Below are positions 50,922-59,490 of a stretch of 64,000 nucleotides of DNA, in pieces. The DNA lies in assembly GCF_052072235.1 (NCBI RefSeq), contig NZ_CM125436.1:1854001-1918000 (forward strand). The letters are read 5' to 3'. Source of the stretch: Brevibacillus_D fluminis_A. Its GTDB lineage: Bacteria; Bacillota; Bacilli; Brevibacillales; Brevibacillaceae. A program made the position numbers and the translations under genes. The notes beneath the pieces are model-generated. The model saw only the letters and a list, made by a program, of their open reading frames with translations, searched no databases and was not told where the DNA came from. Positions within the stretch are counted from its first letter, which is position 1. Each line of letters starts with the position of its first letter.

Positions 50922-50981
50922 TATGTGTGGTTGTGATACCATCCACCCTTATGAAAGTAAGGATATAAAGGAAGAGAGAGA

Positions 50982-51224
50982 ATGGTCGGGAGAGAGACGG
51001 TTACGTTCGTGTTGATTTTGCTCGCTGGAATGATTGCGGGAAGTATTCTCGGCGATATTTTGGGGGAGTGGCTTCCTTTTTTGAGGGTATCCAAGACTGT
51101 GTCATGGTCTCCTTCTCTGGACCTTGACATTCTGACGTTCAAACTTTCGCTTCAGTTGAAATTCAACTTGGCCAGCATCGCTGGGCTCGCATTCGCATTC
51201 TGGATTTCACGACGTGTAAGATAA
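50982..51224 (+). CDS. DUF4321-type small membrane protein
   Basis: 80 residues with two hydrophobic segments (VTFVLILLAGMIAGSILGDI and the C-terminal NLASIAGLAFAFWISRRVR) and a short loop. It resembles the DUF4321 family, small membrane proteins commonly next to maf in spore formers. The ATG follows GGAAGAGAGAGA. Function unknown. Confidence 0.78.
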   Translation: MVGRETVTFVLILLAGMIAGSILGDILGEWLPFLRVSKTVSWSPSLDLDILTFKLSLQLKFNLASIAGLAFAFWISRRVR

Positions 51225-51255
51225 TTACTTGCTGGTAAGCTGGGTGGGAACAAAA

Positions 51256-51849
51256 ATGTCAATTCAATCAACGCTTCTTCCGCTCATTTTGGCCTCGGGC
51301 TCTCCGCGCCGCAAAGAGCTGCTCCACGCATTGGGGTTTCCTTTTGTTGTGCAGTCAAGCGATGTGGACGAATCATGTGACGCCGGTTTGGCACCGGAAG
51401 CAATTGTAGAAGAGCTGTCGCTGCGAAAGGCGAATGCCGTGGCAGCCGAAAAGACGAGCGGGCTGGTGCTCGGCTCCGACACGATCGTCGTATTGGACAA
51501 TCAGGTTCTGGGCAAGCCGCAGGACGAAGCGGAAGCGTTCCGCATGTTAAAGTCTCTGGCTGGCCGCGAGCACGTCGTGTTCAGCGGAGTCGCTTTGGTG
51601 GACGCTGCAAGCGGACGGCATGAAGTGGCGCACAGCTCGACGAAAGTACGGATGCGGCCGATGTCGGATGAGGAAATTCGCGCCTACATCGCGACAAAGG
51701 AACCGATGGACAAGGCAGGAGCCTATGCCATCCAAGGAATTGGAGCAACCATCGTCGAGGGAATCGTCGGCGATTATTTTACGGTTGTAGGATTGCCACT
51801 TGCATTGACGGCAGATTTGCTCAAGCGTTTTGATTTGCATGTTCTGTAG
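51256..51849 (+). CDS. maf: Maf-type nucleoside triphosphate pyrophosphatase
   Basis: 197 residues. House-cleaning pyrophosphatase that hydrolyses non-canonical or pyrimidine nucleoside triphosphates. Signatures are LILASGSPRRKELL at the N terminus, VLGSDTIVVLDNQVLGKPQD and DKAGAYAIQGIGATIVEGIVG. The ATG at 51256 follows TGGGTGGGAAC; an in-frame ATG-like start at 51229 lacks support. The order maf-radC-mreBCD-minCD is that of B. subtilis. Confidence 0.95.
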   Translation: MSIQSTLLPLILASGSPRRKELLHALGFPFVVQSSDVDESCDAGLAPEAIVEELSLRKANAVAAEKTSGLVLGSDTIVVLDNQVLGKPQDEAEAFRMLKSLAGREHVVFSGVALVDAASGRHEVAHSSTKVRMRPMSDEEIRAYIATKEPMDKAGAYAIQGIGATIVEGIVGDYFTVVGLPLALTADLLKRFDLHVL

Positions 51850-51871
51850 CGGATGATCCGACTGCCTAGAC

Positions 51872-51916
51872 CTTCTTCTTGAGAAAAATCACCGCAACGA
51901 AAGAAGAAGCGGAGGG
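51872..51916 (+). other. Leader hairpin abutting the radC ribosome site
   Basis: CTTCTTCTT (51872-51880) is the exact complement of AAGAAGAAG (51901-51909). The GGAGGG ribosome site follows one base later at 51911-51916. It may influence radC translation or be a weak maf terminator. Confidence 0.4.
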
Positions 51917-51923
51917 CAGAAAA

Positions 51924-52625
51924 ATGAGTAACGCAAATGTGTGCAACAATTGGGGGAGCAATTACGTCTTTATAGAAGAGCGTCCACGCGAGCGTTTGCT
52001 TCGTTTGGGGGCTCAAGCCCTTTCAGAGGCGGAATTGCTCGCAATATTGCTGCGAACAGGCACGGAAAAAGAGAATTCCTATCAGCTTTCTGTTCGCCTG
52101 TTGGCTTCATTTCACGATTTGCGCGGGCTCTCACAGGCATCCTATGATGAACTGGTCAAGATCAAGGGAATAGGACCGGTCAAAGCGATTGAATTGCAGG
52201 CCGCGTTTGAGTTAGGACGTCGGCAAATGGGAAATATAGTTGGTAAACGTCCGGTCATTCGTTTACCCAGAGACGTAGCCGACTTGATGATGCCGCAGAT
52301 GTCGATGCTCACGCAAGAGCATTTTGTCTGTCTGTTTCTCAATACGAAAAATCAAGTGATTGGCAAACAAACGGTATTTGTGGGCAGTCTGGACGCTTCG
52401 ATCGTACACCCGCGTGAAGTCTTCAAAGAAGCGATTAAGCGTAGCAGTGCTTCCGTCATCTGTTTACATAATCATCCGAGCGGAGATCCGACACCAAGCC
52501 GCGAAGATATTGCTGTAACGAAGACACTGGTGGGAGCAGGGGACCTGGTGGGCATTTCGGTGCTCGACCATGTCATCATTGGTGATGGCAAGTACATCAG
52601 TTTGAAAGAGCAAGGTTATTTGTAA
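51924..52625 (+). CDS. radC: RadC-like JAB/MPN domain protein
   Basis: 233 residues. A UPF0758 N-terminal helix-hairpin-helix region (YDELVKIKGIGPVKAIELQA) precedes the JAB domain with the metal motif HNHPSGDPTPSREDI, preceded by the strand EHFVCLFLNTKNQVIGKQTV. The precise activity of RadC proteins is not settled. The start is placed at 51924 behind GGAGGGCAGAAAA. Confidence 0.94.
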   Translation: MSNANVCNNWGSNYVFIEERPRERLLRLGAQALSEAELLAILLRTGTEKENSYQLSVRLLASFHDLRGLSQASYDELVKIKGIGPVKAIELQAAFELGRRQMGNIVGKRPVIRLPRDVADLMMPQMSMLTQEHFVCLFLNTKNQVIGKQTVFVGSLDASIVHPREVFKEAIKRSSASVICLHNHPSGDPTPSREDIAVTKTLVGAGDLVGISVLDHVIIGDGKYISLKEQGYL

Positions 52626-52689
52626 GGATTAATTCGTTAGGAAGAGCAGGATTCGTTCTTGCTTGCGAACATACGGAAGGAGATTTTTT

Positions 52690-53733
52690 ATGTTTGGTGG
52701 TTTCGCACGCGACCTGGGCATCGACCTGGGTACAGCCAATACGCTTGTTTATATCAAAGGAAAAGGGATTGTTGTCCGTGAGCCGTCCGTCGTGGCGATT
52801 CGGACCGATACCAATACGATCGAAGCGGTGGGGAATGCCGCCAAAAACATGATCGGTCGTACGCCAGGCAACATCGTGGCTGTCCGCCCGATGAAGGACG
52901 GGGTTATTGCCGATTTTGAAACAACGGCGACCATGATGCGCTACTTCATTCATCAGGCGCAAAAGAACCAAGGCTTGTTCAGCCGCCGCCCCAGCGTGAT
53001 GGTTTGTGTTCCTTCCGGCATTACCGCAGTCGAAAAGCGTGCGGTTGAGGATGCGACCAAGCAAGCAGGGGCGAAAGAAGCGTTTACGATCGAGGAGCCG
53101 TTTGCAGCCGCAATCGGTGCGGACTTGCCGGTTTGGGAGCCGACAGGAAGCATGGTTGTCGACATCGGGGGCGGGACGACCGAGGTTGCGATCATTTCGC
53201 TCGGCGGGATCGTAACCAGCCGTTCGATCCGTGTGGCAGGCGATGAAATGGATGAAGCGATCATCCAGTATATCAAACGCCGTTACAACCTGATGATCGG
53301 GGAGCGCACCGCTGAAACGCTGAAGCTCGAAATCGGTTCGGCAATCGCACCGGAAGAAGAGGAGTCTGTTGACATTCGCGGGCGCGACCTCGTAACCGGA
53401 TTGCCGAAAACAATCAGCGTGACCAGTGAAGAAATTGCCTCCGCTTTGTCTGAAACCGTAGTTTCCATTGTTGAAGCTGTGAAGATCACGCTGGAAAAAA
53501 GTCCGCCTGAGCTTGCAGCTGACATTATGGACCGCGGAATCGTGCTGACCGGTGGCGGGGCTCTTCTGCGCAACCTGGATCGTTTGCTCAGCAAGGAGAC
53601 CGGGATGCCCGTTCACGTTGCCGAAAATGCGCTTGACTGCGTAGCGATCGGTACCGGACGAGCACTGGATAATATGCATCTGTTCAAGTCGAAGCATGGT
53701 ATTACCTCTTCCCGTTCCAAACGGGGCCGGTAA
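52690..53733 (+). CDS. mreB: Rod-shape-determining protein MreB
   Basis: 347-residue bacterial actin that organises lateral wall synthesis. It starts MFGGFARDLGIDLGTANTLV with an amphipathic N terminus. ATP-binding motifs: DLGTANTLVY, VVDIGGGTTEVAIISLGG and GIVLTGGGALLRNLD. ATG at 52690 follows AAGGAGATTTTTT. First of mreBCD. Confidence 0.97.
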   Translation: MFGGFARDLGIDLGTANTLVYIKGKGIVVREPSVVAIRTDTNTIEAVGNAAKNMIGRTPGNIVAVRPMKDGVIADFETTATMMRYFIHQAQKNQGLFSRRPSVMVCVPSGITAVEKRAVEDATKQAGAKEAFTIEEPFAAAIGADLPVWEPTGSMVVDIGGGTTEVAIISLGGIVTSRSIRVAGDEMDEAIIQYIKRRYNLMIGERTAETLKLEIGSAIAPEEEESVDIRGRDLVTGLPKTISVTSEEIASALSETVVSIVEAVKITLEKSPPELAADIMDRGIVLTGGGALLRNLDRLLSKETGMPVHVAENALDCVAIGTGRALDNMHLFKSKHGITSSRSKRGR

Positions 53734-53745
53734 GAAGGCGGTGGC

Positions 53746-54729
53746 ATGTTGTTCTTTGGAAACAAACGATTGATGGTAGTGCTTGTCGGGCTCGTGCTGC
53801 TCATTTCCGTCATGGGTTTTACCTCCAAGACGCGCGGAGCGTTGACGTGGCCTGAGAAGTTTTTGAAGGATACATTCAGCGTGGTGCAGGGCATTTTTTA
53901 CGGCCCTGCCCAGGCTTTTTCCGCTTTTTTTGAAGATGTCGGCGATGCCTATAACGTCTATGAAGAAAACCGGGCATTGAAAGCCAGCCTCGACCAATAT
54001 GCGCAAGTCACTGCCAAGCTTGCCGTTCTCGAAGCGGAGAATGATGAATTGCGCAAAACGTTGCAGGCGGAAAAGTCCACCTTGAAGCAATACCATCTCC
54101 GGATTGCGGAGGTTGTTGCCCGCAGCTCCGATTACTGGAACAACGCGGTGACGATCGACAAAGGACTCAAGCACGGGATCAAAAAAGACATGGCAGTCGT
54201 GACGGCGCAAGGTCTGATCGGCCGTGTGCAAAGTGTTTCGAATTTCTCCTCAACTGTGGAGCTTTTGACAAACATTGACGGTGGCAACCATATCGCTTCT
54301 GTCATTTTGGGCAAACAGGTTGTCAATGGCACCACAGTATATCAACAGGCAAACGGCGTCATCGAAGAGTACGATCCGCGGGAACGCATGCTGATCATGC
54401 GCAAAATTCCGCTCAACCAAAAAATTGAAGTCAACCAGCAGGTGCTGACATCAGGCCTTGGCGGCGTCATACCGCGCGGCTTGCCGATCGGGATCGTGGC
54501 GCGCGTGCAACCCGATGATTACGGCCTGACCCAAACCGCCTACATACAGCCAAGCGCAGATTTCGGCAACTTGAATGAAGTCATGGTTGTGGAGCGCGCG
54601 TATGTGACGACGCCGACAGGAGAATTGATTCCGTCCTCGCAACTGGATGAGACAGGCAATGTCAAATCGCCGGCAGTCGGATCGCAAACAACTCCTGGTA
54701 CGAAGTCAGGCAGCGGAGGCGGACAGTAA
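53746..54729 (+). CDS. mreC: Rod-shape-determining protein MreC
   Basis: 327 residues. A short cytoplasmic N terminus, one membrane segment (LMVVLVGLVLLISVMGF), a coiled coil (ENRALKASLDQYAQVTAKLA and on) and the two-barrel extracytoplasmic domain (VVARSSDYWNNAVTIDKGL, GLIGRVQSVSNFSSTVELL). A Ser/Gly-rich tail closes the protein. It overlaps mreD by one base. Confidence 0.95.
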   Translation: MLFFGNKRLMVVLVGLVLLISVMGFTSKTRGALTWPEKFLKDTFSVVQGIFYGPAQAFSAFFEDVGDAYNVYEENRALKASLDQYAQVTAKLAVLEAENDELRKTLQAEKSTLKQYHLRIAEVVARSSDYWNNAVTIDKGLKHGIKKDMAVVTAQGLIGRVQSVSNFSSTVELLTNIDGGNHIASVILGKQVVNGTTVYQQANGVIEEYDPRERMLIMRKIPLNQKIEVNQQVLTSGLGGVIPRGLPIGIVARVQPDDYGLTQTAYIQPSADFGNLNEVMVVERAYVTTPTGELIPSSQLDETGNVKSPAVGSQTTPGTKSGSGGGQ

Positions 54730-55253
54730 TGCCACGTTTTTATTTGACCGCAACGCTGCTGCTTCTGTTTTTGCTTGAAGGCACCGTCTTTCAAGTGTTT
54801 ACCCCGCAACGATTTCTGGAGACAATGACGCTTGTTCCACGTTTCGCTTTGGTCGGTGCCATATTGGTCTCCTTCTTTTTAGGGAGGCGGGAAGGACTGT
54901 TTTATGGCATGGCGCTCGGTTTCCTCCATGACGTCCTGTTCGGCAATCTGATCGGCGTTTACACGCTGTCGATGATGGTGGCGAGTTATTTCTCCGGTTT
55001 GATCGTCAAGCTGTTCCATCGCAGCGCTGCGGTTTTTTTGACGACGATCAGCATTGTCCTGTTCGGCCATGAGTGGCTTGTCTACAGTTTGTTCCGCTTG
55101 TTTTCGATTGCGGTCGTCGATGTGCAGTGGGTGTTAACGAAGCAGATTATCCCGAACGTCATTGCCAATGTGATCTTCGCGATCATCGTCTATTGGCCGA
55201 TGGCAAAGCTATGCGACAAAGTTCGGGCAAGACGTGAAAAAACGAGTGAGTAG
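54729..55253 (+). CDS. mreD: Rod-shape-determining protein MreD
   Basis: 174-residue membrane protein with about five hydrophobic segments. Typical stretches are FALVGAILVSFFLGRREGLF and YGMALGFLHDVLFGNLIGVY. Works with MreC in the elongasome. Confidence 0.92.
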   Translation: MPRFYLTATLLLLFLLEGTVFQVFTPQRFLETMTLVPRFALVGAILVSFFLGRREGLFYGMALGFLHDVLFGNLIGVYTLSMMVASYFSGLIVKLFHRSAAVFLTTISIVLFGHEWLVYSLFRLFSIAVVDVQWVLTKQIIPNVIANVIFAIIVYWPMAKLCDKVRARREKTSE

Positions 55254-55284
55254 TGGGAGTATGTGAGAGGAGGAGGATGCGTTG

Positions 55285-57732
55285 ATGGGCGAAAAGAAAG
55301 AACACCAATCACATATTCCGACCCGCTTGAACATCTTGTTCGTCGTCGTGTTTCTGTTTTTCGCGATTATTATCCTTCGGCTTGCGTTCGTACAGCTTGT
55401 GGAAGGTGAACAATATAAGCACGATTTGGAGAAATACAGCACGCGTGAACTGCCGCTTCCGGCACCGCGCGGGCGTATTTTGGACGCGAACGGCGAAGTG
55501 TTGGTTGCCAACAAGCCGGTTTATACGGTGACGTTCGTAGAAGACCAGAATCAATCGATCAACCAGGAACAGGTTGCCGATAAGCTGGCAGGCATTCTGA
55601 AAGAAAACGATGAAAAGCCGGGTACGGACAAGGAATTGGTGAAAAAAGCGCTCGAGTACAAAGCGACGCTCCCTGTTTCTTTTAACGCGCAAGATACCGC
55701 CAAGCTGATCAGTCGGCTCGTGCCTTACTTAAACAGTCTCCCGAAAGCGGAGACTGTCGATCGGCTGAACGATTCGGATTTGATCAAGACGGCGCTGAAG
55801 ATCAACCTGACCGTCCGCTCTCCGCTTGACGGCGACGGGCGGGAAAAACTGAAAAGCCAGGTTAAAGCGGCCTGGAAAACAAATGCTCCCGCGACCGATC
55901 TGCAGGATGTCTCGGACGGGGAGTTGATGAAATATGCCATCCAATACAACCTCGCCATTCCGGCGCGTCTCGATGACAAGGATCGGGAAAATTTGGCCAA
56001 GGAAGTAAAGGCAGGACTGCGCTTGCTGCCCGAACCAGCGAATCTCCAGGAGCGTTCCGACATGGACCTGCTCAAATACGCCGCGATGTTCGATTTGGAT
56101 GTGCCGCTCAATCTGACGGAAGAGCAGCGACTCTTTCAATGGCGCAAGATGGGGATTTTGAAGGAGATGCGGTCATATGGCATCGCAAGCTATATCCCGC
56201 GCCGCGTCAAAGTAAACATCTCGCATGAGGAGATGTTCCAGATTGAGGAGCGACGCTCTGAGCTGCCCGGGATTAACGTCATCCTGGAGCCGCTGCGAGA
56301 GATTCACAAAGATCCGGACGGAACGGGATTCGGCACGCATTTCCTCGGCTATATCAAGCCGATCCGTCCCGAAATGCTGGCTGAATACGTTGCGCAAGGC
56401 TATTCGCGGACGGACATGGTCGGTGAGACAGGGCTGGAGCGTTTTTATGAGCGCACGTTGCGCGGGAAAGATGGCGCAAGCGAAGTGCACGTGAACAAAG
56501 ATTCGCAGACGGTCGAGAAACGGCAGAAACGCGATCCGGAGCCGGGGAACGACTTGGTGCTTGCGCTGGATTGGAAGTTCCAAAGCAAAGTGGAGAGCAT
56601 TTTGAAGAATCATATCGAGGACTTGAAAAAGCGCCCTTCCACGCCAAAAGAGCTGCGCGATGCACACGTCCTGGTGATGAACCCGACAAATGGGGAAATA
56701 TTGGCGATGGCCAGCTATCCGGATTATGATCTGAACCTTTACTACGACCAGGAAGAATTCAACAAGCAATGGAAGACGTTGATTTTGCCAAACGAGCTGA
56801 ACCATTTCATCGGCTCTTCCTATCCGCCAGCGTCCACCTACAAGCCATTGTCCGTCATGATGGCACTGCAGGAAGGATTGACGACTCCGGGTGAAACGAT
56901 CATGGACCCGGGAGGCTTGAAGGTCGGGAATGTGTACATGCGCAACTGGAAAGCGGGCGGACACGGTCCGGTCAATGCGCGGCGTGCCCTGCAGGTTTCC
57001 AATAACACGTACATGTACACGATGGCGGTCCGTCTCGCTGACCGCGCGATGAATAAAAACATTAGCTATACCACACAGTTTTCGGTTCTCGATTACTACA
57101 ATGCGCAATTCGGCCTCGGCGTGAAAACGGGTGTCGATTTGCCGTATGAAAGCTCAGGCTGGCCAAACCCCAACAATTATTACGGCAACCTTGCGCATGC
57201 GCTGATCGGGCAGTACGACCTTTTCACACCGATGCAGCTCGGCCAATATGTTTCAGCCATCGCCAATGGCGGCTATCGGATTCGTCCGCATCTGGTCAAA
57301 GAAATTCGCAAAGGGACGACCGATTTGAAAAAGCCGGGACAGACGTTGACGATTATGGAGACGGAAGTGTTGAACCGCGTGCAGATCGACCCGAAATGGA
57401 TCAAGGTCGTGCAAGAAGGGATGCACATGGTGACACAGCCGGGTGGTACGGCTTCCGGCACGTTCAGAGGGCTGCCATTTGAAGTAGCAGCCAAAACAGG
57501 TACGGCCCAGTTAGGGAAAAAAGCGGAGAATGCGCTGATGATCGGCTACGCGCCTTATCAAAATCCACAGTTGGCTTTTGTCGTGCTGGTCCCTAACTCC
57601 ATTAAGGACGGCGGGCACAGCTCTGACGCGTCCGGCCCGATTGCCCGCAAAATTTTAGAGGCTTACAACGAGATGTACCCTGGAAAATTGACGCCGGCAC
57701 CCGTCGTTCCTTCTCCACAGCAAAAGAAATAA
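55285..57732 (+). CDS. Class B penicillin-binding protein (PBP2/MrdA-like elongation transpeptidase)
   Basis: 815 residues with one N-terminal membrane segment (LNILFVVVFLFFAIIILRLA). The pedestal domain has RELPLPAPRGRILDANGEVL. The transpeptidase domain has S517 in SxxK (PASTYKP), SNN at 572-574 and KTG at 737-739 (AAKTGTAQLG). Between the first pedestal strands and the core, residues about 113-295 consist of four tandem repeats of 42-49 residues not seen in ordinary PBP2. With mreBCD upstream and rodA downstream it should be the transpeptidase partner of the elongation machine. ATG at 55285, one codon after a TTG, behind GAGGAGGAGGATG. The gene is longer than usual because of the repeats. 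Confidence 0.92.
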   Translation: MGEKKEHQSHIPTRLNILFVVVFLFFAIIILRLAFVQLVEGEQYKHDLEKYSTRELPLPAPRGRILDANGEVLVANKPVYTVTFVEDQNQSINQEQVADKLAGILKENDEKPGTDKELVKKALEYKATLPVSFNAQDTAKLISRLVPYLNSLPKAETVDRLNDSDLIKTALKINLTVRSPLDGDGREKLKSQVKAAWKTNAPATDLQDVSDGELMKYAIQYNLAIPARLDDKDRENLAKEVKAGLRLLPEPANLQERSDMDLLKYAAMFDLDVPLNLTEEQRLFQWRKMGILKEMRSYGIASYIPRRVKVNISHEEMFQIEERRSELPGINVILEPLREIHKDPDGTGFGTHFLGYIKPIRPEMLAEYVAQGYSRTDMVGETGLERFYERTLRGKDGASEVHVNKDSQTVEKRQKRDPEPGNDLVLALDWKFQSKVESILKNHIEDLKKRPSTPKELRDAHVLVMNPTNGEILAMASYPDYDLNLYYDQEEFNKQWKTLILPNELNHFIGSSYPPASTYKPLSVMMALQEGLTTPGETIMDPGGLKVGNVYMRNWKAGGHGPVNARRALQVSNNTYMYTMAVRLADRAMNKNISYTTQFSVLDYYNAQFGLGVKTGVDLPYESSGWPNPNNYYGNLAHALIGQYDLFTPMQLGQYVSAIANGGYRIRPHLVKEIRKGTTDLKKPGQTLTIMETEVLNRVQIDPKWIKVVQEGMHMVTQPGGTASGTFRGLPFEVAAKTGTAQLGKKAENALMIGYAPYQNPQLAFVVLVPNSIKDGGHSSDASGPIARKILEAYNEMYPGKLTPAPVVPSPQQKK
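55621..56167 (+). repeat. Four tandem repeats in the PBP pedestal
   Basis: Protein-level repeats beginning near residues 113, 155, 203 and 252. Each carries a core of the form D-x-(E/D)-L-(V/I/M/L)-K-x-A-(helix)-(L/T)-P, as in DKELVKKALEYKATLP, DSDLIKTALKINLTVR, DGELMKYAIQYNLAIP and DMDLLKYAAMFDLDVP. Most are followed by a DxDRExLxxEVKA-type helix. Spacing is 42, 48 and 49 residues. Confidence 0.8.
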
Positions 57733-57816
57733 CGACGGGTTTCGCCAAAATTTCCCCATGGAGCAGGAAAGTATTCGGGGATTGGCGAATGGTATCGTTT
57801 GAGGTGAACGGCGACA

Positions 57817-58485
57817 ATGACTGCAACAAAGCAAAAGGTTACCATTAAAGGCAGAAAAGACGGCCTGGTCTTCTTCATGGATGACAGTTGTTCATTCGAG
57901 GAACTAATGGCTGACCTGCGTGAAAAAATAGAGCATAGTCACAATCAGATCTTGTCTGGCCCGTTGATCCGCGTCACCATCCAGCTGGGGAAGCGCTATT
58001 GCTCCCCCGAGCAGATGGAGCAGCTGACACAGGTTATTCGGCAAAAAGGCAATCTGGTTATTCATACAATCGACTCCGACGTAATCTCCAAGGAAGAGGC
58101 GTATGCCGAGATGTTGAAGGCGCGCTTTTCCTTGGAGGTCCGCAATGTCCGCAATGGACAGGTCATTCACTTTGATGGCGATCTTTTGCTGCTTGGAGAT
58201 GTGAATCCAGGCGCGATGATTACCAGCACGGGAAGTATTTTTGTATTGGGCCATCTCCGAGGAATTGCTCATGCCGGCGTAAACGGCGACAAGCAAGCGA
58301 TCATTGCTGCCGCCTCCCTGGAACCGACGCAATTGCGGATCGCTGGAGTGATCAGCAGGCCAGGTGAGGAATGGGCGGAACAAAAAGGTTCGACCGAGTT
58401 CGCCTATTTGGAAGAGGATAAAATGATCGTCGCCAAAATGAATCATTTGATGCGCGTTCGCCCTGAATTGGGGGTAAAGCGGTGA
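57817..58485 (+). CDS. minC: Septum site-determining protein MinC
   Basis: 222-residue division inhibitor. The N-terminal FtsZ-interacting domain (VTIKGRKDGLVFFMDDSCSF) precedes the C-terminal beta-helix that binds MinD (LLLLGDVNPGAMITSTGSIF and VLGHLRGIAHAGVNGD). The start ATG follows TTTGAGGTGAACGGCGACA. A 128-base gap with a hairpin separates it from minD, which is unusual because the pair normally sit close together. Confidence 0.95.
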   Translation: MTATKQKVTIKGRKDGLVFFMDDSCSFEELMADLREKIEHSHNQILSGPLIRVTIQLGKRYCSPEQMEQLTQVIRQKGNLVIHTIDSDVISKEEAYAEMLKARFSLEVRNVRNGQVIHFDGDLLLLGDVNPGAMITSTGSIFVLGHLRGIAHAGVNGDKQAIIAAASLEPTQLRIAGVISRPGEEWAEQKGSTEFAYLEEDKMIVAKMNHLMRVRPELGVKR

Positions 58486-58545
58486 AGAGCCGGTTGCCCT
58501 GTGCAAGAGAGCGAAACTGCTGATAAACGAGACTACATCGATAGG

Positions 58546-58579
58546 TTTGCATAAGGGAAGCACAGGCTCCCTTGCAAAT
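58546..58579 (+). other. Hairpin in the minC-minD gap
   Basis: TTTGCATAAGGGA pairs imperfectly with TCCCTTGCAAA around GCACAGGC (stems AAGGGA/TCCCTT and TTTGC/GCAAA with a bulge). No T run, so not a terminator. A tandem GAGGCAT-like duplication follows near 58580-58594. Confidence 0.45.
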
Positions 58580-58613
58580 GAGGCATGAGGCATGAAGAAA
58601 GTGGGGATGCGAT

Positions 58614-59408
58614 TTGGGTATTGCAATTGTAGTAACATCGGGAAAAGGCGGGGTGGGCAAGACAACGACCTCGGCCAATCTGGGAACTGCACTTGCCATG
58701 AACGGTCAAAAAGTCTGCATGGTGGATACGGACATCGGACTGCGTAACCTCGACGTTGTGATGGGCTTGGAAAACCGGATCATTTACAATCTGGTAGACG
58801 TGATTGAAGGCGAATGCCGCCTGTCGCAGGCTTTGATCAAGGATAAGCGCGTAGAAACGCTTGCGCTTTTGCCAGCTGCACAGACAAAAGATAAATCAGC
58901 CGTCACACCTGAGCAAATGGAGCAGGTGATCAAGGAGCTGAAGGAAGAGTTCGATTATGTCGTGATCGACTGTCCGGCAGGGATTGAGCAAGGATTCCGC
59001 AACGCGGTCGCCGGTGCTGATCAGGCGATTGTGGTCACCACCCCGGAAAAAGCGGCGGTACGCGATGCTGACCGCATTGTCGGCTTGCTGGAGCGGGAAA
59101 AAGTAGGAATGCCGAAGCTCATCATCAATCGGGTGCGCCAGCACATGGTGAAAAATGGCGACATGCTTGAAGTCGAGGACATTCTGGATTTGCTAGCCAT
59201 TGACTTGATCGGCGTTGTCCCTGATGATGATTATGTCATCAAGTCGGCCAACATGGGGGAACCTACCGTGCTGAGCCATGAATCGCGCGCGTCGCTTGCG
59301 TACCGCAACATTGCCCGCCGGTTGCTGGGAGAATCGGTTCCGCTCATGCAGCTTGACCAAAAAAGCGGCATGCTGACCAAGATGCGCAAATTTTTCGGAT
59401 TGGGCTAA
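58614..59408 (+). CDS. minD: Septum site-determining protein MinD
   Basis: 264-residue membrane-associated ATPase. TTG start at 58614 giving MGIAIVVTSGKGGVGKTTTS with the deviant Walker A; an ATG at 58608 is in another frame. DTDIGLRNLDVVMGLENRI and VVIDCPAGIEQGFRNAVAGA follow. The C-terminal amphipathic membrane helix is MLTKMRKFFGLG. Binds MinC and positions it at poles. Confidence 0.97.
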   Translation: MGIAIVVTSGKGGVGKTTTSANLGTALAMNGQKVCMVDTDIGLRNLDVVMGLENRIIYNLVDVIEGECRLSQALIKDKRVETLALLPAAQTKDKSAVTPEQMEQVIKELKEEFDYVVIDCPAGIEQGFRNAVAGADQAIVVTTPEKAAVRDADRIVGLLEREKVGMPKLIINRVRQHMVKNGDMLEVEDILDLLAIDLIGVVPDDDYVIKSANMGEPTVLSHESRASLAYRNIARRLLGESVPLMQLDQKSGMLTKMRKFFGLG

Positions 59409-59444
59409 AACAAAGAAGGCTCTCGCACTTTGAGCTTCCTATCA

Positions 59445-59476
59445 GAGACAGGGGAATACCCTGTTTCTATATTTTT
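59445..59476 (+). terminator. Terminator between minD and rodA
   Basis: GAGACAGGG (59445-59453) pairs with CCCTGTTTC (59459-59467), followed by TATATTTTT. It suggests that rodA is partly separated from the mre-min group. Confidence 0.75.
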
Positions 59477-59490
59477 GTAGGAGGAGAAAC

